Source: Actinobacteria bacterium OK074 (GTDB taxonomy: Bacteria > Actinomycetota > Actinomycetes > Streptomycetales > Streptomycetaceae). Taken from it: a DNA stretch of 44,733 nucleotides. Position numbers and translations under genes: made by a program. Positions within the stretch are counted from its first letter, which is position 1; every line of letters begins with the position of its first letter. The stretch is taken from the NCBI GenBank assembly GCA_001298575.1, contig LJCV01000288.1, positions 1-44,733 of the forward strand, written 5' to 3'. Below the pieces are notes generated by a model. That model was not told where the DNA came from. It worked only from the letters and a program-made list of their open reading frames with translations, and ran no database searches. Shown here in pieces: positions 33,121 to 41,302 of the stretch.

Positions 33121-33147
33121 GTCGGAAACGGCGTTCGTCGCCTTCCG

Positions 33148-33182
33148 GAAGCCCTCGCCGTCCTCCTGACGGCGAGGGCTTC
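33148..33182 (+). terminator. terminator after fmdB-like gene
   Basis: Perfect 15-bp stem GAAGCCCTCGCCGTC / GACGGCGAGGGCTTC, 5-base loop, 28 bases after the stop. Confidence 0.88.
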
Positions 33183-33213
33183 TCCGTCTGCCGGTCGGGC
33201 GGTCCGCATTCGC

Positions 33214-33219
33214 TAGGGT
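33214..33219 (+). promoter_or_regulatory. -10 element for leaderless MTA phosphorylase
   Basis: TAGGGT, seven bases, then ATG 33227; no ribosome site. Confidence 0.5.
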
Positions 33220-33226
33220 GCGGCCC

Positions 33227-34105
33227 ATGGCGACCACGGAGAACGTGCAGAGCCCGGCCGACGCACCGACGTCGTACGGGGCCGGGATCGGTGTCATAGG
33301 CGGATCCGGCTTCTACTCCTTCCTCGACGACGTGACCGAGGTCCGCGTCGACACCCCCTACGGGCCACCCAGCGACTCACTCTTCCTCGGCGAACTCGCC
33401 GGCCGGCGGGTCGCCTTCCTCCCCCGGCACGGCCGCGGCCATCACCTGCCGCCGCACCGCATCAACTACCGCGCCAATCTCTGGGCGTTGCGCTCCGTCG
33501 GCGTACGGCAGGTGCTCGGGCCGTGCGCGGTGGGCGGGCTGCGGCCCGAGTACGGGCCCGGGACGCTGCTCGTGCCGGACCAGCTGGTCGACCGGACGAA
33601 ATCACGCGCCCAGTCGTACTTCGACGGGCTCGAACTGCCCGACGGCACCGTCCCGAACGTCGTGCACGTCTCGCTGGCCGACCCGTACTGCCCCGTCGGG
33701 CGCGAGGCCGCGCGGGGGGCGGCGCGCGGGCGGGCGTGGGAGCCGGTGGACGGCGGCACGCTCGTGGTCGTCGAGGGGCCGCGCTTCTCGACCCGCGCCG
33801 AATCGCTGTGGCACCAGGCGCAGGGCTGGTCCGTGGTCGGCATGACCGGGCACCCCGAGGCCGCGCTCGCCCGTGAACTGGAGCTGTGCTACACGTCGTT
33901 GACCCTGGTCACCGACCTCGACGCGGGCGCCGAGACGGGTGAGGGCGTCGCCCACGAGGACGTGCTGAAGGTGTTCGCGGCGAACGTCGACCGGCTCCGG
34001 GACGTCCTGTTCGACGCGGTGGCCGCACTGCCGGAGAACGGGACGCGGGACTGTTTGTGCGCGGGGGCGCTCGGGGGGATGGATCCGGGGTTCGTGCTGC
34101 CCTGA
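33227..34105 (+). CDS. mtnP: S-methyl-5'-thioadenosine phosphorylase
   Basis: Cleaves methylthioadenosine to adenine and methylthioribose 1-phosphate in methionine salvage; 292 aa. Seen: phosphate loop GVIGGSGFY near residue 22, FLPRHGRGHHLPPHRINYRAN near 65, VEGPRFSTRAES near 180, and the purine-site MTGHPEAALARELELCY near 205. ATG 33227 is preferred over GTG 33218, which lies inside the -10. Some relatives use inosine or guanosine, so the nucleoside specificity is not certain. It follows the terminator of the FmdB-like gene and has its own promoter. Confidence 0.93.
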   Translation: MATTENVQSPADAPTSYGAGIGVIGGSGFYSFLDDVTEVRVDTPYGPPSDSLFLGELAGRRVAFLPRHGRGHHLPPHRINYRANLWALRSVGVRQVLGPCAVGGLRPEYGPGTLLVPDQLVDRTKSRAQSYFDGLELPDGTVPNVVHVSLADPYCPVGREAARGAARGRAWEPVDGGTLVVVEGPRFSTRAESLWHQAQGWSVVGMTGHPEAALARELELCYTSLTLVTDLDAGAETGEGVAHEDVLKVFAANVDRLRDVLFDAVAALPENGTRDCLCAGALGGMDPGFVLP

Positions 34106-34210
34106 GCCGGACCCTCCGGGGGTGGGGGCGAGGGGAGTCCGGCGGGTGTCGGGGGGCGGGGCGGGGTGCCGAGCCGCCGGGAGGCGGAACTTCCCGTTCG
34201 GGTGAGCGAG

Positions 34211-34237
34211 TTATCCACAGCCGGTGGGTTGTCCACA
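34211..34237 (+). promoter_or_regulatory. pair of DnaA boxes
   Basis: TTATCCACA (34211-34219) and TTGTCCACA (34229-34237), same strand, 18 bases start to start. The first is the general consensus, the second the preferred Streptomyces form. They lie 82 bases ahead of the SAF-domain gene, far from any dnaA or dnaN. Confidence 0.65.
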
Positions 34238-34318
34238 GGCTTCGGCGGGGTTCGCCGCGAGGCGTCATCGTGGGGACCGCAAGCCGATCTCGGACTCTCG
34301 ATGCGGGTGGTGGTCACC

Positions 34319-34981
34319 ATGGCTCAGCTCTTCCCTTCCAGCGCTTCCGGTACTTCCAGCGTTTCCGGCACTGACGCCGTCGCGGGCTCAGGCTCGGGCC
34401 CGGGCGACAACACCAGCCCTGGCGTCGGCATGCGCCCGCGTCCGCCGGGTGCGGGCACTCCCCCGACCTGTCCGGTGCCGCACTTCGCCCCGGTGCGGGT
34501 GCGCGGCGGCCAGTACCGCCTGCGGCGTCTCGTACGGCACCGCAGGCGCGCCCTGGCACTGGGCCTCGCGGTCACCGCGGCCGCGCTGGTGGCGGCGGGA
34601 CCGCAGACCGCGGGGCGGGCCCGTGGCCACCCGGACGCGGCACCGGCCGCTCGCGCGGAACCGGAGGGTGCGGCGGGGCGGTCACCGGGGCGGCACCCGG
34701 TCGAGCTGGTGACGGCCCCGGTGCGGATCGCGGACGCGGCGACGGTACGGCTGCTGCGGCGCGGCGACCGGGTCGACGTGATCGCGGCGGGCAGCGGCGG
34801 CGAGGCTCGGGTGGTGGCGTCGGGGGCGCGGGTGACCGACGTGCCCGTGGACGGGGACGGCGAAGGTGCGGGCGGTTCGGTCGGGGCGGGCGCGCTGCTG
34901 GTGCTGTCGGTGCCGCGGGCCACGGCCGCCGAACTGGTCGGCGCGGGCGCGAACTCGCGGTTGGCGGTGACGCTGTGCTGA
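34319..34981 (+). CDS. SAF-domain protein (CpaB/RcpC-like)
   Basis: 220 aa. Seen: a Ser/Gly-rich N-terminus of about 50 residues, a basic stretch and one membrane helix (RRALALGLAVTAAALVAAG) near 80-98, then an extracytoplasmic domain with PVELVTAPVRIADAATVRLLRRGDRVDVIAA, the pattern of RcpC/CpaB-type SAF proteins of Flp pilus systems. No other pilus genes are nearby. ATG 34319 has GGTGGTGG upstream; ATG 34301 is an alternative. Two DnaA boxes lie upstream. Confidence 0.75.
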   Translation: MAQLFPSSASGTSSVSGTDAVAGSGSGPGDNTSPGVGMRPRPPGAGTPPTCPVPHFAPVRVRGGQYRLRRLVRHRRRALALGLAVTAAALVAAGPQTAGRARGHPDAAPAARAEPEGAAGRSPGRHPVELVTAPVRIADAATVRLLRRGDRVDVIAAGSGGEARVVASGARVTDVPVDGDGEGAGGSVGAGALLVLSVPRATAAELVGAGANSRLAVTLC

Positions 34982-35110
34982 GCATGAACATCACCAAACG
35001 ATTGTCAAGTCCCTCGTTAGGGGTACCCAATTGGACAGGGCGGGGACGCTCTGACGTAGGTTGCGGAGCTGTTTGTTCCACAACTTGTGCTGTCGAAGAG
35101 GGGCCCTCTC

Positions 35111-35584
35111 GTGAGCGAGAAGAAGCCGAGCGTGTGGGAGGGCTTCAAGGCTTTCCTGACGCGAGGAAACGTCATCGACCTGGCCGTCGCCGTGGTCATC
35201 GGCGCTGCCTTCACCAACATCGTCAACTCCGTGGTGAAGGGGATGATCAACCCGCTGGTGGGGGCGATCGGCACCAAGAACCTCGACGCCTACAGTTCCT
35301 GCCTCGAAAAGCCCTGCAAGGTGGCCTCGGACGGCACGGTGACCAGCGGTGTCCCGATCCTGTGGGGTTCGGTGCTCGGCGCGACCCTCACGTTCGTGAT
35401 CACCGCGGCCGTCGTCTACTTCCTGATGGTGCTGCCGATGTCGAAGTACCTGGCCCGCCAGGAGGCCCGTCGCAAGGCCAAGGAAGGCACGCACGAGGTG
35501 ATCGAGGTCAGCGAGCTGGAGGTCCTGAAGGAGATCCGCGACGCCCTGGTGGCGCAGCGGGGCTCGGGCCACCACGAGCAGTAG
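35111..35584 (+). CDS. mscL: large-conductance mechanosensitive channel MscL
   Basis: Pentameric tension-gated pore that releases solutes on osmotic downshock; 157 aa. Seen: N-terminal amphipathic WEGFKAFLTRGNVIDLAVAVVIG with the first transmembrane gate helix, a periplasmic loop containing two Cys (SSCLEKPC), TM2 ATLTFVITAAVVYFLMVLPM, and a charged C-terminal helix. The periplasmic loop is a little longer than in E. coli. GTG 35111 has GAAGAGGGG seven bases upstream. A possible promoter (TTGGAC at 35031, TAGGTT at 35057) has rather long spacing. Confidence 0.96.
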   Translation: MSEKKPSVWEGFKAFLTRGNVIDLAVAVVIGAAFTNIVNSVVKGMINPLVGAIGTKNLDAYSSCLEKPCKVASDGTVTSGVPILWGSVLGATLTFVITAAVVYFLMVLPMSKYLARQEARRKAKEGTHEVIEVSELEVLKEIRDALVAQRGSGHHEQ

Positions 35585-35654
35585 CGACGGCTGTTGCCGT
35601 AGCCGGGGCCGGGGTTACGGGCGACCGTCCGCGGCGTGGGTCCCGGCTCGGCGG

Positions 35655-35846
35655 TCAGATGTGGTGGGGCGGCTTCTCGTCGAGGAAGCGCTTCAGGTCG
35701 GCCGCGGCGTCCGTGTCCGTGCCGGGGCGCTCGCCCCACCCGCGGTCCGTGTCGTCGGCGGACTGCTGGCTCAGCGGGTCGTCGAAGACCAGCGCGGGCC
35801 GGGGGGTACTGGGCTCGGGGTCGCGGGGCTCGGGGGCGGGGCTCAT
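35655..35846 (-). CDS. small conserved hydrophilic protein
   Basis: 63 aa, acidic, no membrane segment. Seen: LVFDDPLSQQSADDTDRGWGE followed by ADLKRFLDEKPPHHI at the very C-terminus, a pattern I associate with a small Streptomyces protein family of unknown function. ATG 35846 is preceded six bases upstream by a TACCCT -10 (35858-35853), so the message is probably leaderless. Divergent from ltrA across a tandem-repeat region. No function is proposed. Confidence 0.7.
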   Translation of the reverse strand: MSPAPEPRDPEPSTPRPALVFDDPLSQQSADDTDRGWGERPGTDTDAAADLKRFLDEKPPHHI

Positions 35847-35852
35847 GCCACC

Positions 35853-35858
35853 AGGGTA
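35853..35858 (-). promoter_or_regulatory. -10 element for the 63-aa gene
   Basis: TACCCT on the minus strand, six bases before ATG 35846, no ribosome site. Confidence 0.4.
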
Positions 35859-35884
35859 CGGGGCGGTGGGGGGAGGGGGGGGGG

Positions 35885-35991
35885 AGCGGGAGTACCGGTG
35901 CGGGCGGTGGGTGTACCCGGCCGGACAGTGGGAGTACCGGTGCGGGCGGTGGGCGCGGCGGGCCGGGCAGCGGGAGTACCGGTGCAGGCGG
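35885..35991. repeat. 42-bp intergenic tandem repeat
   Basis: Two full 42-base units (35885-35926, 35927-35968) and a partial third, each built around GGGAGTACCGGTGCGGGCGG, between the small minus-strand gene and ltrA. Confidence 0.85.
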
Positions 35992-36068
35992 CGATCGGGC
36001 CCGAACGCGGATGCGATCCCGATCCCCCGCGCGAGAATTCCGGCAGGTTTTCTGCTGTGCTGGGATGT

Positions 36069-37325
36069 ATGACGTCCCCCTCCGCACGTGGTCCCTCCGC
36101 ACGTGGTCCCCTCCGTCGGCTGACCGCCCGTGGGCGCGGTGAGGCGCACCGGGTGGCCTCGCCGCTGGAGCTGTTCTTCGATCTCTGTTTCGTCGTGGCG
36201 ATCTCCCAGGCCGGCCTGGAACTCGTGCACTCCGTCGCCGACGGCCACCCCGGCAGCGGCATCCTCAACTACGCGATGGTCTTCTTCTCCATCTGGTGGT
36301 CGTGGATGAACTTCAGCTGGTTCGCCTCGGCGTACGACAACGACGACGCGCTCTACCGGGTCGTGACGCTGGTGCAGATCGCCGGAGTGCTCGTGCTCGC
36401 CGCGGGGGTGTCGCGGGCGTTCGAGGACCACGACTTCTTCGTGGTGTGGCTCGGCTACGTGATCATGCGGTGCGCGCTGGTCTTCCAGTGGCTGCGGGCG
36501 GCCCGGTCCGCCGAGGGGCCCGAGCGAACCATGGCGCTGCGGTACGCGGGCGGGGTGCTGCTGTGCCAGGTCGGCTGGCTGGGGCCGCTGCTGCTGCCGG
36601 AGGACGGCCGCCCGTGGGCGTTCCTGGTGATGGCCGTCGTCGAGATGTGCGTGCCGGTGTTCGCGGAGAAGGACTTCGCGACCTCCTGGCATCCGCACCA
36701 CATCTCCGAGCGGTACGGGCTGTTCACGATCATCGTGCTCGGCGAGGCCGTCGCCGCGGCCACGGTCGCCGTGAAGTCGGCGGTGGACGAGCACGACGCG
36801 CTGGGCGAGTTGCTGCCGATCGCGGTGGGCGGGCTGCTGATCGTGTTCGCGGCGTGGTGGATCTACTTCGTCGTCCCCATCCACGGGCATCTGCGCTCCA
36901 ACAGACAGGCGTTCCTGTGGGGTTACGGGCACTACCTGATCTTCGCGACGGCCGCCGCGATCGGAGCGGGGCTGGAGGTCGCGGTCGAGGAGGCGGTCGG
37001 GAAGGCACACGTGTCGACGTTGTCGGCGTCGGCCGCGGTGACCCTGCCGACGGCGCTCTTTCTCCTCACCGTGTGGGTACTGCACGCGCGCCACTACAAG
37101 GTGGGGACCGCACAGCAACTGGTGCTGCCGGGCTCGGCCCTGCTGGTGATCGTGTGCACGTTCCTGGGCGGTCGGGCGGTGCTCGCGACCGGGATCGTCC
37201 TGGCGGCGACGGTGGCCACGGGGACGACACTGACGGCGCGGATGGTGTCGCGGGAGGAACGGGAGCGGGCGGGCCGGGAAGCCGCGGAGGCCGGGGAGCC
37301 GAGGGAGGAGGCCGCCGCAGGGTAG
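36069..37325 (+). CDS. ltrA: low temperature requirement protein A family
   Basis: 418 aa polytopic membrane protein. Seen: RVASPLELFFDLCFVVAISQAG at about residues 28-49, a family hallmark, then about ten further hydrophobic segments including SIWWSWMNFSWFASAYDNDD and HHISERYGLFTIIVLGEAV. LtrA was found in Listeria as needed for growth in the cold; the molecular role is unknown. ATG 36069 is chosen because upstream frame is repeat DNA. The N-terminus contains a perfect 15-bp tandem duplication giving SARGPSARGP. The next gene follows after 37 bases. Confidence 0.9.
   Translation: MTSPSARGPSARGPLRRLTARGRGEAHRVASPLELFFDLCFVVAISQAGLELVHSVADGHPGSGILNYAMVFFSIWWSWMNFSWFASAYDNDDALYRVVTLVQIAGVLVLAAGVSRAFEDHDFFVVWLGYVIMRCALVFQWLRAARSAEGPERTMALRYAGGVLLCQVGWLGPLLLPEDGRPWAFLVMAVVEMCVPVFAEKDFATSWHPHHISERYGLFTIIVLGEAVAAATVAVKSAVDEHDALGELLPIAVGGLLIVFAAWWIYFVVPIHGHLRSNRQAFLWGYGHYLIFATAAAIGAGLEVAVEEAVGKAHVSTLSASAAVTLPTALFLLTVWVLHARHYKVGTAQQLVLPGSALLVIVCTFLGGRAVLATGIVLAATVATGTTLTARMVSREERERAGREAAEAGEPREEAAAG
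36081..36110. repeat. 15-bp in-frame tandem duplication in ltrA
   Basis: TCCGCACGTGGTCCC twice without interruption, adding five residues near the N-terminus. Confidence 0.9.
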
Positions 37326-37362
37326 GGCGCGGGCGGGGGGGCGACGGAGGATCATGGTGGGC

Positions 37363-38400
37363 ATGACACGTACCAGAGTTGACGCGCTGACCGATGTGGC
37401 CGGGCTGCGGGTGGGGCACGCCACGGTGACCGGGGACGGGTGGCTGACCGGTACCACGGTCGTGCTCACACCGGCGGAGGGTGCGGTGGCCGCCGTGGAC
37501 GTGCGCGGGGGCGGGCCCGGCACCAAGGAGACGGACGCGCTGGATCCGCGCAACCTGGTGCAGCGGGTGCACGCGGTGGTGCTGACCGGCGGCAGCGCGT
37601 ACGGGCTCGACTCGGCGTCGGGGGTGATGGCCTGGCTGGAGGAGCAGGGGCGCGGGGTGCGGGTCGGCACGGATCCGGCGCACGTGGTGCCGGTGGTGCC
37701 CGCGGCGTGCGTCTTCGACCTGGGGCGCGGCGGCGACTTCCGGGCGCGGCCGGGCGCGGCCACCGGGCGGGCGGCGGTCGAGGCGGCCGCGGCGCAGGAG
37801 TTGGGGGCGCCGGTGCCGGAGGGGTGCGTGGGCGCGGGCACCGGGGCGGTGATCGGGCAGTTCAAGGGCGGGGTCGGCACGGCGAGCGTGCTGCTGGCCT
37901 CGGGGACAACCGTCGGGGCGCTGGTGGTGGCCAACGCGGCGGGGCCCGCGGTGCAGGCGGAAACGGGGGCGCTGTACGGGGAGTTGGCGCTCGGGCGGGT
38001 GGCGTATCCGGCGCCGGAGGTGCACGCGGCGGCGCGGGAGCGGCTGGCGGAGGCGGTGGAGCGGACCGGGCCGCCGCCGCTGAACACCGCGCTGGCCGTG
38101 GTGGGTACGGACGCGGTGCTCACCAAGGCGCAGGCGCAGAAGCTCGCGGGGACGGCGCACGACGGCATCGCGCGTGCGGTGCGGCCGTCCCATCTGCTCA
38201 ACGACGGCGACACGGTGTTCGCCCTGGCCACGGGGGCGCGTCCGCTCGCGCCGGACGACCCCTACGCGCTCAACGAGTTGCTGGCGGCGAGCGCGGACGC
38301 GGTGACACGGGCACTGGTACGGGCGGTGCGGGCGGCGGAGTCCGTACGGGGGCCGGGGGGCGACTGGCCGGCGTACGAGGAGTTGTACGGGAAGGGGTGA
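37363..38400 (+). CDS. P1 family peptidase (DmpA/BapA-like)
   Basis: Self-processing N-terminal nucleophile aminopeptidase, 345 aa. Seen: DVAGLRVGHATVTGDGWLTGTTV, VRGGGPGTKETD, LTGGSAYGLDSASGVM, VGAGTGAVIGQFKGG, and the processing site PPLNTALAVVGTDA with predicted nucleophile Thr242 after Asn241 (Ser in DmpA). Family members cleave N-terminal residues or beta-peptides. ATG 37363 or 37354 are both possible; GGAGG at 37346 is a little far from the first and close for the second. Probably co-transcribed with ltrA. Confidence 0.92.
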   Translation: MTRTRVDALTDVAGLRVGHATVTGDGWLTGTTVVLTPAEGAVAAVDVRGGGPGTKETDALDPRNLVQRVHAVVLTGGSAYGLDSASGVMAWLEEQGRGVRVGTDPAHVVPVVPAACVFDLGRGGDFRARPGAATGRAAVEAAAAQELGAPVPEGCVGAGTGAVIGQFKGGVGTASVLLASGTTVGALVVANAAGPAVQAETGALYGELALGRVAYPAPEVHAAARERLAEAVERTGPPPLNTALAVVGTDAVLTKAQAQKLAGTAHDGIARAVRPSHLLNDGDTVFALATGARPLAPDDPYALNELLAASADAVTRALVRAVRAAESVRGPGGDWPAYEELYGKG

Positions 38401-38470
38401 GGGGGCAGCGAGGCGGTGAGCCCCGGGGGGGGTATGGGCGTCGGTGGCGCCGAGCCCGGTCGGCGGGTTC

Positions 38471-38998
38471 TCAGCGCGTGGGGTGGGCGGTGGATTCGTT
38501 CAGCAGGGCGGGCAGTCCTTCGTGGACGGTGGGGTGCTCGAAGCGGAAGCCGAGCGAGGTCAGCCGGGTGTTGGAGTACAGGGCGTCGGTGGCCAGGTAC
38601 TCGTAGCCGATCCGGCCGGCGAACAGGCGCATCAGTAGCTGTTGCCGCTGATGTAGACCACCCGGGCGCCGGGGGCGACCGCGTCCAGCAGCGCGTTGTC
38701 CTGGGCCGGCCGCTCGGCCCGGTAGCGGCGGCCGGCGGGGGGGGGTGAGCCGGCTGCCGGAGGTGGACGGCTGTGCCGCGTGCACCACGCGGTCGGCAGC
38801 GCGTACCTGCTCGCGCCAGGAGCCGGGGGTCGACAGATCCCCGGCGGCGGGCTCCGCCCCCAGCGCGCGGACCGCCTGCTCGCCGCGGTCGCCGCGGGCC
38901 GGCACCTGGACCCGGTCGCCCGCCGCGAGCGGTTCGCCCACCACGGCGCGGCCGATGAATCCCGTGCCGCCCGTCACGAATGTCGTTGGAGCGCTCAT
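38471..38998 (-). pseudogene. degenerate NAD-dependent epimerase/reductase
   Basis: Seen: intact Rossmann start TFVTGGTGFIGRAVV, GDLSTPGSW and RVVHAAQPSTSG; then at a run of nine C (38737-38745) the frame shifts and a second frame gives YRAERPAQDNALLDAVAPGARVVYISGNSY and a stop; sequence then jumps to the protein's C-terminus RIGYEYLATDALYSNTRLTSLGF. A homopolymer frameshift and a large internal deletion explain this. ATG 38998 overlaps the MarR stop (ATGA), so it was the second gene of that operon. No active enzyme expected. Confidence 0.8.
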
Positions 38999-39465
38999 GG
39001 CCGGGTCTCCTGTTCCCCGGCGGCCGTACTCGGCCGTCCGGCGTTGTCGATGATCGTCTTCAAGGTGTCGCCGAGCTGGACCAGCGACCGGGCGGGGATG
39101 CCCTCGGTGAGCCCGGCCAGCGTGGCGGCCACGGTGGCCCGCATCCGGGGGTACCGCTGCCGCGCCTCCGCGCTCAGGGCGAGCGGAGTGCGGCGGGTGG
39201 CTCCCGGCTCCCCGTCGCGCACCACCAGGCCCTTGTCGACCAGCCGGCCCACCAGGCGTGAGGTCGCGCCGCTGTCCGTGCCGAGCGCCCGCGCCAGGTC
39301 GTTGACGGTCCGCGCACGCTCCTCGTGCAGCAGGTAGATCACCGTCCACTGCGCGCCCGTGACACCCAACGGGGCCAGCGCCCGGTCCTGGGCGCCGTTG
39401 AGCGCGAGCACCGCCTGGTTCGGAAGAAAACCGGGACTGTCTCCCGGCTGCGCCGACTCCGCCAT
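38995..39465 (-). CDS. MarR-family transcriptional regulator
   Basis: 156 aa winged-helix repressor. Seen: QWTVIYLLHEERARTVNDLARALGTDSGATSRLVGRLVDKGLVVR, the MarR recognition helix and wing, flanked by dimerisation helices. ATG 39465 has AGGAGG nine bases upstream. Its stop overlaps the start of the decayed epimerase gene. A perfect 20-bp palindrome lies 28 bases upstream and is the likely autoregulatory operator. With its partner gene dead, its remaining targets, if any, are elsewhere. Confidence 0.9.
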   Translation of the reverse strand: MAESAQPGDSPGFLPNQAVLALNGAQDRALAPLGVTGAQWTVIYLLHEERARTVNDLARALGTDSGATSRLVGRLVDKGLVVRDGEPGATRRTPLALSAEARQRYPRMRATVAATLAGLTEGIPARSLVQLGDTLKTIIDNAGRPSTAAGEQETRP

Positions 39466-39492
39466 GTGCCCTCCTTGTGCGACCACCACCAA

Positions 39493-39512
39493 ACTGCTGC
39501 CTAGGCAGCAGT
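39493..39512. promoter_or_regulatory. MarR operator candidate
   Basis: Perfect 20-bp palindrome ACTGCTGCCTAGGCAGCAGT directly upstream of marR; the length fits a MarR dimer site. Confidence 0.7.
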
Positions 39513-39731
39513 CACGCAAAAGGCTCCGCCCGCACATCCGCCCGCACAAAAGGCTCCGCCCCGCATTTGTCGCGGTTCTGTCACGCGATGGCGTTCATCG
39601 GATGAGGGTGGGAACCCTGCGCCGAGAGGTTCGCTCTATGTCCGTGTGAGTTCCGTGTGAGTCCCTGTGGTTGGGCGAAGCACGCACCTCCGCAACCGCA
39701 CGCCCCCTCACGCACCCACTGGAGAAAGCTC

Positions 39732-40961
39732 GTGACAATGCTGGACTCGTCAGCCAGGCGTGGCCTGTTGGGCTCTGCCGCTCTCGTGGTCGGTGTCCTG
39801 ACGCTCACCGCCTGCGGTGGCAGCGCCAAGGCCAGCATCGAAGACAACAAGAACGGTTCCGCCGAGACCAAGACCTCCACGACCTCCACCGCGAAGATCG
39901 CGATATCCGCGAAGGACGGCGCCACGAACGCGTCCATCAACGCGACCGGAGTGAAGGTCACCCACGGCACGCTGACCGACGTCAAGATGACGGTCGCGGG
40001 GACGGGGACGGCCGTCGCGGGCGCCCTCTCCGCGAACGGGACGGTCTGGAAGCCCGGCGAGCAGCTGGAGCGCGGCACCAAGTACGAGATCTCCGCGACC
40101 GCCAAGGACGCCAACAACCGCACGGCGGCGGCCAACGCGATCTTCACCACCGTCTCCTCGGCCAACAGCTTCATCGGGACGTACACGCCCGACGGCGGGA
40201 CGACGGTCGGGGTCGGGATGCCGGTGTCGTTCACGTTCGACAAGGCGATCACCGACGAGAAGGCCGTGCAGTCGCACATCACGGTCACCTCCAGCAGCGG
40301 GCAGCAGGTCGTGGGGCACTGGTTCGGCTCGCAGCGGCTCGACTTCCGGCCCCAGGATTACTGGAAGGCCGGTTCCAAGGTCTCCGTGAAGATCGACCTC
40401 GACGGGGTCGAGGGCGCCAACAGCGTCTACGGGGTGCAGGAGAAGACGGTCACCTTCACCGTCGGGCGTTCGCAGGTCTCCACCGTCGACGCCACCACCC
40501 AGACCATGACGGTCGTGCGCGACGGCCAGACCATCAAGACCGTCCCGATCTCGACCGGCAGCGCCGAACACACCACGTACAACGGCCAGATGGTCATCTC
40601 GGAGAAGTTCCAGCAGACGCGGATGGACGGTTCGACGGTCGGTTACGGCGGCGAGTACGACATCCCGGACGTGCCGCACGCGATGCGGCTGACCTCGTCG
40701 GGGACCTTCATCCACGGCAACTACTGGTACAACAAGGCCAATCCGCCCTTCGGCAAGGAGGGCACGAGCCACGGCTGTGTCGGTCTCGCGGACGTCCAGG
40801 GCGGGCAGGGCGACACGACCGCCAAGTGGTTCTACGACAACTCGATGATCGGCGACGTCGTGATCGTCAAGAACTCCCCCGACACCACGGTCTCCCCCGA
40901 CAACGGCCTCAACGGCTGGAACATGTCATGGAGCCAGTGGACCGCCGGCAGCGCCGTCTGA
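39732..40961 (+). CDS. L,D-transpeptidase lipoprotein (YkuD domain)
   Basis: Cross-links peptidoglycan 3-3, outside the membrane; 409 aa. Seen: lipoprotein signal GVLTLTAC with lipid-bearing Cys28, an Ala/Thr/Ser linker, two Ig-like domains (about 45-250) and a YkuD domain with His328 in IHGNYW and the catalytic SHGC at 346-349 (Cys349). The usual SHGCVRL reads SHGCVGL here. GTG 39732 has GGAG seven bases upstream. Length and domain order match actinobacterial Ldt proteins. Upstream lie short direct repeats (AAAAGGCTCCGCCC twice, TCCGTGTGAGT-like twice). Confidence 0.94.
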   Translation: MTMLDSSARRGLLGSAALVVGVLTLTACGGSAKASIEDNKNGSAETKTSTTSTAKIAISAKDGATNASINATGVKVTHGTLTDVKMTVAGTGTAVAGALSANGTVWKPGEQLERGTKYEISATAKDANNRTAAANAIFTTVSSANSFIGTYTPDGGTTVGVGMPVSFTFDKAITDEKAVQSHITVTSSSGQQVVGHWFGSQRLDFRPQDYWKAGSKVSVKIDLDGVEGANSVYGVQEKTVTFTVGRSQVSTVDATTQTMTVVRDGQTIKTVPISTGSAEHTTYNGQMVISEKFQQTRMDGSTVGYGGEYDIPDVPHAMRLTSSGTFIHGNYWYNKANPPFGKEGTSHGCVGLADVQGGQGDTTAKWFYDNSMIGDVVIVKNSPDTTVSPDNGLNGWNMSWSQWTAGSAV

Positions 40962-41302
40962 CACCAGCCGCCCGACACCAGCCGCCGGACGGCAACCAAC
41001 GGGCATCGGCCGGCGGGCATCCGCCGGCGTCCGTCGGCTCCACCGGCTCGCCGCCCGGCGTGTGCGCCCCCTCGGTGCTTCGTGCGCCGGGTGGGGCCTT
41101 CGCCGTAGGGGCGGATCCGTTGTCCGAGGCTCCGGCCTGCTGACACGTCAAAGCTTCGGTCTTTCGTGGGCCGCGCGGGAACTTCTCGCGCGGCCCACGC
41201 GTTTTTCGGGGCATACGTTTTCTCGGTTCACGGACATGATGTCCCACCGAAGGACTACGGTATGCACCCACAAGGTGACATGCAGCAACGCCGGGAGAAA
41301 CC
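40962..41302. other. intergenic region after the L,D-transpeptidase
   Basis: 341 bases without a gene. It contains a duplicated GACACCAGCCGCC right after the stop, GC-rich repeats, a strong terminator at 41165-41206 and a possible -10 TACGGT at 41256 for the DUF6227-like gene. Confidence 0.6.
41165..41206 (+). terminator. intrinsic terminator
   Basis: 13-bp perfect stem CGTGGGCCGCGCG / CGCGCGGCCCACG, 9-base loop, followed by a T5 run at 41202-41206. Confidence 0.92.

Noticed and set aside
34211..34237. Chromosomal origin of replication
   Set aside because: Only two DnaA boxes and no dnaA, dnaN or AT-rich unwinding region; oriC in this group has many boxes.
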